From contig JAACJP010000007.1 of assembly GCA_013368375.1 (NCBI GenBank), positions 1,178,001-1,242,000 on the forward strand: a stretch of DNA of 64,000 nucleotides. Direction: 5' to 3'. Shown here piece after piece: positions 10,426 through 21,087 of this stretch (the first letter of the stretch is position 1; every line of letters starts with the position of its first letter). The translations under genes and the position numbers were made by a program. Source of the stretch: Tricholomella constricta (Eukaryota > Basidiomycota > Agaricomycetes > Agaricales > Lyophyllaceae). A model generated the notes under the pieces. It saw only the letters and a program-made list of their open reading frames with translations. It made no database searches and had not been told where the DNA came from.

Positions 10426-11983
10426 CTACGCCTTTTTGTTGTTGCGACTCGGATATGACTTTGATGCACGTTGATCAACCGCTTTGTCTTTGTTTTTGCG
10501 GTCGGCAACAGGTACAGTGCTGTCGCTCATTTCCTTGGAAGGTACAGTGCTGTCGCTCATTTCCTCGTCGAGCTGTATGAAGTCATCAACTGAGGAAGAA
10601 GTGATTTTCACGGTGCTGCTCATGGCGGACACTTTTTCAGGACCCAATTTTGACTTTTCCTTAGGGTTGGCTTTCGGTTGATTAGGGGTGGCTTTGAGTC
10701 GTTTTTTCCCAAAGTTATCAAAGGCCTTGTCGGAGGTCTGTTTTGGTGTGATATTGACAGGGTTCATAGTAAAATCTGAAGCGACGTCGCAATGTTCAAT
10801 GGGCATCGGGCTTTTTGTGAGGGCTCGCATAGTGTGCATGTTCACTTGGTAGATCTGTGTTAGGTATCAGTACAGGACAACTAGAGCCGGTATTTCACAT
10901 ACGTGACGAACATCGTTGCGCGAATCTTGTATGACGAAACAATGGAACGTCACTCCATGATGACGAGGGTTCCCGCACGGAAGGTACTTGACATGTTCCA
11001 GGGCTTGACGAGGTTTCCGTCTGTGTCACGTACGTCCAGCTGAGCAAGACGGGATCGTTCATGTTGAAAGATAGGGCCACCGTAGTCGGGAAGGCGATTA
11101 CATGGATAAGTGCTGTGCAACGTCACATCGTCTATAGCAAAGAAAATGAGTATAGTGTGACTCTGCATATGAGAACAGACAAACCGTCATTGTTAGCTTC
11201 CGATTCTGCAGCAGGTTCAGGTTCAGGCGTTCTCGGCAGGTCAGAGTTCAGGGCGCGTTTCCCCACGCGTCTCTTGGACACTGCACTCAGAGGAGTTTTA
11301 GGTGCCTTAAGACAGTTTTGGTTAAATAACATCGATGTTGCACAGGTCCCAATACGCACGACATATTTGGGAGCGAGAGTGACGACTATAACATTTGGCG
11401 CATCTGTAAGATTGCCTTTTTGCTCTACAATGCATTCTTTGGGGTTGAAACGCTAAACTTGGGTTAACAAACGATGTGTGGTTTAATCGCAATCACTTAC
11501 AGAACCAAATTCGTGCTCATCCGCTTGAACAACGGCGTTGAATGTTCCAACTTGGTTGATAAATAAAGTCTCAACAAGCCTATTGGCCATAGTAGGACAA
11601 CCAAGATGAATTACATCTTTAACACGGACGTCATCCGTAATAAATCTGGTCTTTATCATGCACGTTAAAATGTAGCGTCATATTGAGTGTTTACTGACCT
11701 GATCACCAGGACGTCCAGTATAAAATGAGCCTTTCGCCGACATCCTCGTTCCCTGTTGTTCGGTGCCGATCTCTCCAAACAGGACCCCAACAAATTCGTT
11801 TCGATTCTGGTCGACGTAGTTGAAATTTTTCGACCAGTCTTCTACGCGCCGAAAGAAAGTCTTGTTGTAGTCCGCCGACGCAATAGCACGATCTTCAAGA
11901 GAGAGAATTTCAGACGCAAGTTCATCGTAGATTCCTTCAGAGGCAAGCTCTCGAAAGTGTTTGGTGTCAAAGTCTGCATTCAT
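10426..11983 (-). pseudogene. Uncharacterised mobile-block gene, frameshifted
   Basis: Exons on minus: 11699-11983, 11501-11650, 11185-11452, 10903-11131, 10426-10854. Three of the four introns are exactly 48 bases. The product would be about 450 residues, with a structured N-terminal part (MNADFDTKHFRELASEG...) and a low-complexity basic/acidic tail. I do not recognise a named domain. Similar genes travel with mobile elements in Agaricomycetes as far as I recall; that is memory, not a search. In exon 4 the frame reads LVIME and stops (TGA at 10950-10952). A frame one base off continues as VTFHCFVIQDSRNDVRH into a good donor (GTATGT, 10902) and exon 5. A single missing G in GAG-TGA would restore continuity, so the gene is most simply a one-base-deletion pseudogene or a sequencing error. 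The tail has a 30-bp tandem duplication. Confidence 0.55.
10511..10567 (+). repeat. 30-bp in-frame tandem duplication
   Basis: GGTACAGTGCTGTCGCTCAT occurs at 10511 and 10541. On the minus strand this duplicates a ten-residue unit (EMSDSTVPS / EMSDSTVPV) in the tail of the frameshifted gene. Confidence 0.85.
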
Positions 11984-12574
11984 ATCGGGCGGTGTTCAGA
12001 GGGGGGGTTAATTTCACTTTTTTTCTCGCTGACAGGTGTTTTATACAACTGTCTGTGTCCGGTATCTCAAACATGGGAAACGGAGGCCGTCAAACTGAGC
12101 GTTGAAGCTAATTCTGTATATTAGGGGAGATATTTGGAACCCTCCGAGAGAAGGGAATAGGGAATATATTTTGAACCGTCGAAAAAAAGGAGGCGGAACA
12201 TGTTATATCAGGGGAGACAGGTGAAACTGTTCGACAAACAGAGTATCATTGGTTTTTTGGACTTTTTGGATGGCTTTGATGGCTTGGAAAAGACGGAAAG
12301 AGAGATAAGCTGGTAAAGACGCAAAGTCGGTCTGTATTTCTTAAGCCTACTTGGCTTTCTCTGCAAAGCCAAATTCTACTTGATTCATGTCTTTACAAAG
12401 ACGACGTGACATGGTCAAGATAACAAATACTTTGGATAGTCCGAGCAGTTTACAAAAGCTCGAGGGCTTGGAGAATCATAGGCACAATCGCGACTGACAA
12501 AAGCTAATATGATATGCCGAACGCTGCAGCACTACGGCACAGAATAGAGATCATACTGGAGTACATTTGGTCCG
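11984..12574. other. Non-coding, 591 bp, within mobile block
   Basis: AT- and purine-rich. Two related stretches (AGGGGAGATATTTGGAACC near 12123 and AGGGGAGACAGGTGAAAC near 12212) may be a degenerate repeat. No gene seen. Confidence 0.45.
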
Positions 12575-14320
12575 TTAGTTGTCCGACTCTAAGCCCTCGG
12601 CCACCGCCTGATTATCTTCTGCCACAACATGGTAGCGAAGGTCGAAAAGTTCGTCATCATCCTCTTCAGACTCCTCAGCACCATCGCTCGCCAGATCCAG
12701 CACTGCTTTTGGCAACGTTCCTCGCTTGGCTTGAATCATGAGTGCGGCCGCTTTGATGTCCTCCCATTGAATAGTCTGCAAACCATTGATGCGCTTCAAA
12801 AACGTGCTCGCGCGCTTCAATGTTCGTGCTTGTCCGCTCCGCAGTTGTGGGCAATTACCCCAATTCAGCTTCGAAAATTCCTGGTGCCCTTTCGAGGGGG
12901 AGTGGAAGGGTTGAACAATCCATCGACAGAGTATAGCAAAGCCCAATAAACCTGACAGAGGAGGCACATCAGATACAAGCACAAGGCAAATAAAAAATAA
13001 TTACAGCTTGGATTGGCAGTGCGAGGGCACCGACGGGTTGTTTTTGAACAGCGACGGAGCGGATGAAAACGCTAATGACAACTGAGCTTTCTCCATACTG
13101 GTTCAGCTTGATGATGGATGGCTGGGGTGTCGGCGAAGCAGAGCCGACCTTTTTCATTGTCGTTTCCAGCGAGGGGGCAGCTCCCACACTCGGAGTGGAC
13201 GTGTTCCTGCACAACATCGCCTTGAATGATGTTCCGATGGAGGAGGAGGCAGTGGGTGCAGCAAGAGAAGACGGGGAGGGCGCACTCTGCGGAGAGCCTG
13301 TCGTGACAGGGAGATTGCGACTGCGCACGCTGACACATATCGAAGAGTGTTGCCACGAGACAGAGTTGACTGCCTGGGTGGGTTGTGCGGCTTGAGATGC
13401 AATTGGGGCACAGGAATGGTGGGGCTAAGTCTGAATGCAAACAGTAAGACTTACTGAAAGATAAGATAAGATAGATAAAACGCACTATCACTCACTTCTT
13501 TGAGCGTCAACCCTTCAAGTTCATCAAATCCTTTCTTTTGACGAAGCCAATGCGAGCGTTTACCGATCGATTTCAGCAAGTGTGGACACGGATGTGTGAT
13601 GTCAATGACAGCATATGCGCATCTGTCTCTGTTCAAGGCCGAAGAGGAATCGAAGACACATCAGTCAAGTCCAACGACGAAAGAAAAAACAAAACTTGCC
13701 TGGTACAACCGCGCCGCATTATGTTCATTCTTAGTCCTCCCTCGCGTTCCGTTTCGCAAGAAGACGCCTTCGACTGCCCACATGCATGAGTCCTTTCCTT
13801 CCATCCTCCATGTCCCTCAACTCGCCCATTCCAAGAAACCGACGTTTGGAGCGCGTAATCAAAAGCACACGTTCAACTGGTTCGCCATCTCCGAGGCATT
13901 GGGGATAAGCGAGCCAGCGACCTCATGGTTGATGCACCACGCCTTGAGCTCCACCAACGCCTGAGTCGCAGCCTCCGAGGGCCAAGCACTGCGACAATGC
14001 ATAGATGACAGCTGCCAGCCGCCCCAGCGCATGCTCTTCAGCAAACAGGAGTGTCGTGCGCTTGCCCACATCCTGGAACAGCCTCGTCATGCAACTGATA
14101 TGCCACGTTTAATGTAGAGAACACTCGCATGAAGTTAAAAATGTTCAGCAAGACGAGAATAAGGACATACCAGTTCAAACACGGCGGGGTTAGATGATGC
14201 CTCAATAAAATTTAAAATTGCGGCTTGCCTCAATAGTGCAGGGTGCCAACGGGTAGCTCGTGGACTGGAAGCTTTGTTGAGGATGACCATCCATATTTGC
14301 GTGCAAAATTTGAGGGCCAA
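12575..14320 (-). pseudogene. Second uncharacterised mobile-block gene, frameshifted
   Basis: Minus-strand pieces that splice coherently: about 13496-13636 (YAVIDITHPCPHLL, KKGFDELEG), then 13005-13424 (Pro/Ser/Thr-rich, ending SVAVQKQPVGALALPIQA), then 12575-12951. Introns 13425-13495 and 12952-13004 are GT-AG and phase 0. After QAVYWALLYSVDGLF the frame needs a one-base shift near 12890 to continue as KGHQEFSKLNWG and on to the acidic tail (SEEDDDELFDL). Upstream pieces (about 13900-14071 and 14135-14320, ILNFIEASSNPAVFEL) probably belong to the same gene, but their joins are unclear; one intron may be GC-AG (GCAAGT). I recall similar hypothetical proteins in Agaricomycetes near mobile elements, with no assigned function. 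The frameshift argues for decay. Confidence 0.45.
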
Positions 14321-14475
14321 GCCGCCAAGGTCACAACTACAGCTGGCAAAGCCATGGCGGCAATGAATGCAGGGTGGGCAGAATGGAGCAGAAAAAGCTG
14401 CAGTTTGGAGCAGTTAAAGGAACTATCTGTGGAGTGATTAAAGATCCTGGATATGACGTTGATTCACAGTTGAAC

Positions 14476-17400
14476 TTATGTCGTGTACACATTTGTGTCA
14501 AGTGTTGTTACGTTTAACTGACGACGGATTTTTTTCCGATGTGGAGGTATGTCATCGTGAGTGTTATCAACATCCAAAGCGCGTTTGGTAAGCCTTCCTG
14601 GTGAATTCACAGGATCGTCATGATGGCTTTCAAGATCTAAAGGGCGCTTTGTAAGCCTTGTCGTTCGACTTACAGGTTGATTATTAGACTTTTTATTCAA
14701 CGTAGCGAGGTCTGCAGCTGCGGTCAACTTCTCTGTTGGAGATCCATGAACAACAATTGTTTCCAGGTGTTGCTGCCAAAGTCGTGCAGATTCTACACGT
14801 GCATCCTCAGATGGAGCACAGCAAATTTTCTTTTTTTGAAAGGGGCGCAAAATCAACAGTCCACTTAACGAAGTTGCTCGGGAAATCATAACATAGGGTG
14901 CCTCCGTCCCCCGGCAAGATTCAAGATCCACGATAACCTTTTCCATTGTTTGTCCTTGGGCTTTGTGAGCCGTCATAGCAAATCCTGGGACAATAGGCAC
15001 CTGCTGTCTTTGTATCGAGCATTTTTTTCCGGTATATTTGTTGGTGAAATGCAGAGCAGTTGAGTCAGGCAGAATGGGCATTTCATGAGGCCGCAACAAA
15101 GGCATGGAAATCTCAGTAGCATTTGGAATGTTTACGATCACAGAGGTCAGTATTCTCCGATTAGTGTCGTCGACCTTGTAACGAATGCGTCGTACAGTAC
15201 CATGACTTCCATTAACGACTCCACCTTGTACGTCAAAGTTACTACAAACAATAACAGGCATACCTATAACTAGTGGTATTTTGCTCAACCTCTGATGAGT
15301 CGCACCGCTGCCTAGTTTCTCAATGACGGAATTTAGCTCTGGGTCAGTTATAACAGCTCCTCTATGTCGGTCGATTGCATGATACCAGTGCAACTCTTGG
15401 CCTGTCTCATCGGCAAACACTTGAGCAGCCCGAGCATTGAAAGCGTCTTTGGTTGTGTTCTCAGACACGATCAATGGAGCTTTTTTCCAATGACCTGACG
15501 AAACTTCTGGATGAAGTACAGGATCTATAACACGTGTATTTAGCAACAAATAATCTGCTTCAGTGCATTTCCCTTCACGTAGACGACTGAGCAGTTGCGT
15601 GAAGCTGTGATTATTGGCGCCTGATTGTCTCATGGGTTCTGTCAACATCACCACATCTTTGAATGAAAGCCACAAGTTTCTACCTAACAATATTTCAGAT
15701 GTGCATCTTCCGTTTTTTCTTTCAGGACGGCTATACAATCTAGTTTCTCCCACCGGAGGCAGCTGTGCAAAGTCCCCGGCAACAATAACATTTATGCCTC
15801 CAAATTCGTCTGTCACCCCTTTTGCCATCGAAAGTGTGGAACTAATTCGTGCGAGAAACTGACAACTAACCATGGATATTTCATCGATGAACAAATAGTC
15901 TACGCCTTCCCATATGGCAATCAAGTTGTTGTCAATCTTACCGCCCTTTCTTCCTTTGTGACTTTGTCTAAGTCCGAGTGCAGAGTGTAAAGTAATCCCT
16001 CCGACATTGCGGGCAGCTACACCAGTGAAAGACGCCACCCGAAATCTTCGTATTTGTTGTTGTTGAGAAAAGAAATCTTGAATCGCTGATATTACCCTCG
16101 ATTTCCCTGTTCCTGCAGAGCCGGCTAAATACATACGCAAAGGGTCTGTATGATTGTCTAGATTATGATTCACAATTATTTTGAACGCTCTTGTTTGATC
16201 TTTGTTGAGATTCCATTTCGTGACAATATCGTCAGGATTAACTACATGATGTACTCTGTCAGGTACGGGAACAATGTATGGAGGATTGCCCTCTGTGGGC
16301 AATAAAGAGGCAGACTCATTATTTACAGTTGCGACACACCTCTGCAACGTAACTGGTCGAGCGTTATGAACGTCATGTTCTAACACTGTATTTTTTTCGT
16401 TTTCTCGGGCGGCAAGTTTACGGGCATTGTAAGTTTCACGCCATGTCTTTTCAAGATCGTCCTCGCCCACTTGCAAGAGCTCTGTATCAGTGGATGTCAT
16501 CGGAAGGTTGTGGCAATCTTGTGTAAAAAATAAACCTCCTCGTTCTGCGTGGTGAGTACAGCTGAGAGCATTAGCGTCGGCTATTTTGTGGATCTCTGAG
16601 CTGTAACTTTCCATACTATCAAAGTGGTCAATCATGGCGTCTATGTCCATCTCTTCTGTTAGATTATGCTCAGGGTCCTCTTTTCCAGTGAATCTTATTT
16701 CGTCCGTGACAGAGAATGAAAATTGACTCTTTTGACGTTGTGCAAAATGATCATCACGACTGTCTCTGCATTCATGCATGAGCTGCATATTATGCAACAG
16801 TAGTTTGACTAAATCTGTATATTCAGCGGTAGTTTTAAACATAGCAAAGGCATCAGGCCAAGTTTCGTTCGCACGTCGCAAGTCATTGTGAGTAGACCAC
16901 GGTTTAAACAAAATGAGCATGAGACGACAATACTTTGGATAAATGTAGTCACGATCACGTCGAGGCAGAGCACCGACTGGATCAGGTATCCAACGCATGG
17001 AAGGATGACGCACTTTCAACACATGAGAAGTATATTGATCATGATCAGGGTGGAGTGAAAAACATGGCCTATGACGTGCATTGTCAGATAATATGGCTGA
17101 TGTTGGCCCAGTGTCATTATATTTGCATGGTTCGTTTTCAGAATGTCCATGAACGACATTAGCTGGTTTGCCAGAAAGAGCATTTGTATTGTCAGGACAG
17201 TCCTCCATATCTATGTCGACATCAAATTCATCCAACATGTTATTCTCTAACGGTGACGACAGATTTAAAGGCTTATTCCTTGGAATTTTTTCAACTTGAG
17301 CCACAAAATCCCAAAGAGTCATATGCCGCAATCCACGTCCACGCATGAGGTAGTCAGTCAATTGATTTGGATTTCCTTTCAACGCACCAAATTCATCGAC

Positions 17401-20400
17401 AGCAATGGTGATCTCCTCATCGTCATCGGGACTATCATTGTTGTCGATGCTATTACTGTTGTCGAAGTCATCACCATGGTCGAAATCAGCATGGTTGTTC
17501 TCGTTCTCTCTATTGATTTTCTCTGTGTTTTCATCATTGGTATTCTCAGGTAGCTCCGAGTTGACAGTGAAATTTTTCTGATAACATTCTGGACTTGGTG
17601 CACATTTTTGAACATGTGCTTCGAAAGTGGACCAGAACAATTTACGATATTCATGACTCTTAAAATGGTCATCAAATCCCAACAAATATGATGCGACCTG
17701 AGGTGCAGATAACTCTTGCTGGGCGATCATAGCTCTAGCACATTTTTGGAGCATTTTTTTGGCACGGATAGTGATAGCATCATCGGTAGTATCACGATCG
17801 CCCAACTTTTGAACGGCCAGTTTTAACGCACTATAAGCAACGTGCGCTGTAAGTGCAGATTTAGAAATGTAATTTGTGATATAGTAAGCAATTGCTTTGG
17901 CAGAAACGCCGGAGCCAATGAACTTGATGTCCATGTTGCATCTGATACATTCCAGAATACTTTCGTTAAAATTATTTACCATTCCTTCAAGACGACGCAA
18001 TTTTATTTCACCTGTATCAGGATCGATACAGCTCTCTGTGCGGTTGTGCTTAACCGGATCAAGGTCGAATCTACACTCACGATTTGCACCCGGTTTACAA
18101 TACTTAAAACATGAGGCTCCATGGACATGAGATTGACAACATTGAACGAGTTCTTTAAGACGTGTTCGCCGTTCAACAGGGTCCTTTTTGGGGGTAAATC
18201 TTAATGAACATGGATGACAAGGAAGAGGGTCGATTTCAGTGGTAGGATCCATATCATCAGGCACAGACGTCGATATAGAATCTTCCAGGAAGGATATCAG
18301 CTTTGATTTGAACTCAGGATCTGTAAGTGCTCGTCGCTTCAATTCATCAGGATCCAATGCACCCTCTAGCCATATAAGCATGTGACAATGTAATGTGCCT
18401 CGACCTTGCGCTTCCACGCAACCATAATATGCTTCGACACGTCCAAGAATCCCTCCCTCATCAGTGGGACCATTTTTGTCGTATCCTAATAGGCACTTGA
18501 TGAAAGCCTTCATATACAAATTGAAAAACTTCGCTGCTGCAACAGGATTTCGTGCAACTAATAGAGATTGTTCGTAGAAGCTCAAGCTGTCATTTGGAAT
18601 CAGGTTGTCGATGTCGATTTCATCACCGGCAAGCAAACGGACAATAGGATTATACACATCAGCAAAATTCAGTGTTAGAAAAAAACTTGGGGCACCTTTT
18701 GATATTGTAGTAGCTCTTATTTCATTTCGCATAACAACGCGTGCCGCAGCAGATCCAGGAACATTTGAATTGATGACACGCACATTTTCCATTAGCTTAT
18801 GAACTCTCTGCTCATCAGGGTCATTTGAATATGGTGCAGATCCCTGTTGCAGACGGTCCGCTACACGTTGAATACATTCTGGTGAGATTTTATCAAACTC
18901 TTCTGCAAGCTTTGAAAAATTTGACCGTTTAGCTTTTATACTTGTACGCCACAGCAGAGAGCGACGTTGCAATATATTGAATGCGGTGAACTGAAATGCA
19001 TGATGAGTTTGAAATCGACGGTCACACAAATTCAACAAGTGCTTTACATGACGTTTAAATGATAGCTGGCGACATCGATTACTATCTTCGAAACCACCGA
19101 GTCCATATGGAAATAAGGTGGGGAACATTTTGGGGAAAAGCTGTGGGTTTTGGAACTCATTTACAGGATGATGGCCATGCGGAATTTCAACGTAGCTTCC
19201 ATTGCTCTTCAAATGTCGCATAGCAGCAGCACGGAGTTCATGTGCAGGAGCATGTCCATCAGTATCTGCAATCAATACATTTTCAAACACGACAGCATTG
19301 TTTGTGTCGTCTGCATTTTGAGCGTCTGATGGAGGTGGCTGAACATCATAACGTGCGGTGAGAGCCTCCGCTTCAGAACTCGACGCGACATATTCAACAT
19401 GGAATGGAAGAGGTTCGCCCTCTGGCAGAGCATTGATTCTGTCCTCGTTAATTTCTATGTTTGAATACAAATAATTGTGTTGTTTCAACCAAATAAGTGC
19501 TTTCCTGATACGTGAAGCTCGAACGGCCAACGGCGTCGATTTTGTCTTAATCCATTCGGAAGTGGGCGCTCCCGCACCGACAAAAATTACACATATACAA
19601 GCAGTAATCTCGTCCACCGTAGGTGGAAGCACGTCTGTAATGGAATCAGGATTCTGGGGATAAATTATGATATTACCCTTTAACGCCTTTTGATTATTCG
19701 CAGCTGCATGTTTTCCGTTCTGGTGTTTCAACTGAACAATATAAGATTTATTCCGACAACGTGCAATTATCGATTCTTCGATAGGCGTCAGACCTTGTAG
19801 CTCGGGTGGGACAGGTCCAATAAATGTTCGATTAGCTAGCGCCAAGGCCGGTGTTTTGTTTCTCTGTAGCTCACGTCTACAAGTACTACAAAGCCGTAAA
19901 AATTGAACGTCACCTGCAGGATCACAGATAACGCCAGCAGGTTCCAACAGCAATCCAGCCAGCGGACCAGAATCAAAAGGCATAGGAGGAAGTGGTAAGT
20001 TCGGATGCAACCAGTTCACAGTGTTTTTCATGGGTAATAAATCACAGTCAAAATCAGGTCGACGTAATGGTGACAAGTTTAAATCCGTTATTGATAGCTC
20101 TTCACAGTCATTTGCAAAACAGTGTTCGGCACAAGCAGCACAACACGCTTCCTGTAGGTTTTTCGCAGACGTCTCTTCGACAAACAACGCTTGAAGTCGT
20201 TCTTTTAACGATGTCGGCACGACAGTAGGCCATGACACAGAGGAGCGTGGAGTGGTTGACTCCTTTCCACGTTTGAGTTTGATAATTTGATAACGAAGAA
20301 TTTTTCGTAGTTGACATAAGCCATCCGACGGGTCAAAGCACACCTTTCTTGACTTCAATAACTTTCGCATCGACTTTAAAGACAGTTTATAGAGGGATGC

Positions 20401-21087
20401 AGACAACACGGCGATTTCAGCGTCTGCAAAACCTCCTTCGTTGTCGAATTCTACTGTAAGGTCATCACAGGCAGGACTACTAAACGTATTAGAAGATCGA
20501 CATGACATACTAACCAAATGATCAGCGATCGCATCACGTATGCCTTCATGGGATCCTGAAAGAGACATGCCATGTGCAGCAGCGAGCGCCAGTAATGATG
20601 ATTTGTTTTTCAGTTTTAGAGCTTTCAATGTATCATCAATCGTATAAAGCACATCAAGTTTGGAAGTCGTAACCCAATCAATGACCGATTGCCGCAGGTC
20701 ATATACCGAATCTTGGTGATGAAAGGACAAACCAATACTGGTACTGATTAATCGTAGCTGGATAGTATTCAGAAAGGTAATATGTCCAACAATTTCACGT
20801 CCTAACTCATCAGCAAGCTCTGTAGTCGTCAAAGAACCTGAGACATCTCGACATGTTCGACCTGAGCGTGCAGCGCATAGGCCGTTTAGTAAATGATGGC
20901 ACATTGCTTGCTGTGCTGCTTGGATAGTCAGATGTTCGTGAGGTATGTTATGTTCATTGAGCAATTCAAAAAAGCCAAACCGTGTTGTGTACAAAACAGA
21001 GTGCTCGGAAAAGAAAGTGTCGTATAAAAGCGCGATGCGAGGTGGAACATGAACATTTTCATTTTTATTAAAGTTATATGATGACAT
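14476..21087 (-). CDS. Helitron Rep-helicase transposase, intact 2203 residues
   Basis: A single intronless frame starting at ATG 21085-21087. It nicks and copies DNA for rolling-circle transposition and unwinds it with a PIF1-type helicase. Order of parts: an N-terminal region with SAP-like DNA-binding stretches (about residues 175-200 and 240-275); CxxC pairs (CAACAEHC, CSTCRREL); the Helitron N domain with FPTLFPYGLGG near 660; the Rep HUH motif (GTLHCHMLIWL) near 900; catalytic-type tyrosines in AYYITNYISK near 1070; a Ser/Asn/Asp-rich linker. The helicase follows with Walker A (GSAGTGKS) near 1660, Walker B (LFIDEISMVS), GDFAQLPPVG, MLTEPMRQSG, GFAMTAHKAQGQT and VMISRATSLSG. The C-terminus has two copies of a short unit (LTKRPLDLE.HHDD / LTKRALDVD.THDD) and a basic KKIRR. 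All expected Rep and helicase motifs are present and no stop interrupts it, so it may be autonomous. It has no introns, whereas host genes here have many. Confidence 0.93.
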   Translation of the reverse strand: MSSYNFNKNENVHVPPRIALLYDTFFSEHSVLYTTRFGFFELLNEHNIPHEHLTIQAAQQAMCHHLLNGLCAARSGRTCRDVSGSLTTTELADELGREIVGHITFLNTIQLRLISTSIGLSFHHQDSVYDLRQSVIDWVTTSKLDVLYTIDDTLKALKLKNKSSLLALAAAHGMSLSGSHEGIRDAIADHLVSMSCRSSNTFSSPACDDLTVEFDNEGGFADAEIAVLSASLYKLSLKSMRKLLKSRKVCFDPSDGLCQLRKILRYQIIKLKRGKESTTPRSSVSWPTVVPTSLKERLQALFVEETSAKNLQEACCAACAEHCFANDCEELSITDLNLSPLRRPDFDCDLLPMKNTVNWLHPNLPLPPMPFDSGPLAGLLLEPAGVICDPAGDVQFLRLCSTCRRELQRNKTPALALANRTFIGPVPPELQGLTPIEESIIARCRNKSYIVQLKHQNGKHAAANNQKALKGNIIIYPQNPDSITDVLPPTVDEITACICVIFVGAGAPTSEWIKTKSTPLAVRASRIRKALIWLKQHNYLYSNIEINEDRINALPEGEPLPFHVEYVASSSEAEALTARYDVQPPPSDAQNADDTNNAVVFENVLIADTDGHAPAHELRAAAMRHLKSNGSYVEIPHGHHPVNEFQNPQLFPKMFPTLFPYGLGGFEDSNRCRQLSFKRHVKHLLNLCDRRFQTHHAFQFTAFNILQRRSLLWRTSIKAKRSNFSKLAEEFDKISPECIQRVADRLQQGSAPYSNDPDEQRVHKLMENVRVINSNVPGSAAARVVMRNEIRATTISKGAPSFFLTLNFADVYNPIVRLLAGDEIDIDNLIPNDSLSFYEQSLLVARNPVAAAKFFNLYMKAFIKCLLGYDKNGPTDEGGILGRVEAYYGCVEAQGRGTLHCHMLIWLEGALDPDELKRRALTDPEFKSKLISFLEDSISTSVPDDMDPTTEIDPLPCHPCSLRFTPKKDPVERRTRLKELVQCCQSHVHGASCFKYCKPGANRECRFDLDPVKHNRTESCIDPDTGEIKLRRLEGMVNNFNESILECIRCNMDIKFIGSGVSAKAIAYYITNYISKSALTAHVAYSALKLAVQKLGDRDTTDDAITIRAKKMLQKCARAMIAQQELSAPQVASYLLGFDDHFKSHEYRKLFWSTFEAHVQKCAPSPECYQKNFTVNSELPENTNDENTEKINRENENNHADFDHGDDFDNSNSIDNNDSPDDDEEITIAVDEFGALKGNPNQLTDYLMRGRGLRHMTLWDFVAQVEKIPRNKPLNLSSPLENNMLDEFDVDIDMEDCPDNTNALSGKPANVVHGHSENEPCKYNDTGPTSAILSDNARHRPCFSLHPDHDQYTSHVLKVRHPSMRWIPDPVGALPRRDRDYIYPKYCRLMLILFKPWSTHNDLRRANETWPDAFAMFKTTAEYTDLVKLLLHNMQLMHECRDSRDDHFAQRQKSQFSFSVTDEIRFTGKEDPEHNLTEEMDIDAMIDHFDSMESYSSEIHKIADANALSCTHHAERGGLFFTQDCHNLPMTSTDTELLQVGEDDLEKTWRETYNARKLAARENEKNTVLEHDVHNARPVTLQRCVATVNNESASLLPTEGNPPYIVPVPDRVHHVVNPDDIVTKWNLNKDQTRAFKIIVNHNLDNHTDPLRMYLAGSAGTGKSRVISAIQDFFSQQQQIRRFRVASFTGVAARNVGGITLHSALGLRQSHKGRKGGKIDNNLIAIWEGVDYLFIDEISMVSCQFLARISSTLSMAKGVTDEFGGINVIVAGDFAQLPPVGETRLYSRPERKNGRCTSEILLGRNLWLSFKDVVMLTEPMRQSGANNHSFTQLLSRLREGKCTEADYLLLNTRVIDPVLHPEVSSGHWKKAPLIVSENTTKDAFNARAAQVFADETGQELHWYHAIDRHRGAVITDPELNSVIEKLGSGATHQRLSKIPLVIGMPVIVCSNFDVQGGVVNGSHGTVRRIRYKVDDTNRRILTSVIVNIPNATEISMPLLRPHEMPILPDSTALHFTNKYTGKKCSIQRQQVPIVPGFAMTAHKAQGQTMEKVIVDLESCRGTEAPYVMISRATSLSGLLILRPFQKKKICCAPSEDARVESARLWQQHLETIVVHGSPTEKLTAAADLATLNKKSNNQPVSRTTRLTKRPLDLESHHDDPVNSPGRLTKRALDVDNTHDDIPPHRKKIRRQLNVTTLDTNVYTT

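Noticed and set aside
13596..13964. Plus-strand 122-residue open frame
   Set aside because: Overlaps antisense to exons of the minus-strand companion gene, which splice coherently; no family signal on plus.
14321..14475. Helitron 3' end just downstream of the transposase ORF
   Set aside because: No convincing hairpin followed by CTRR-T could be identified by eye; the end may lie much further out.
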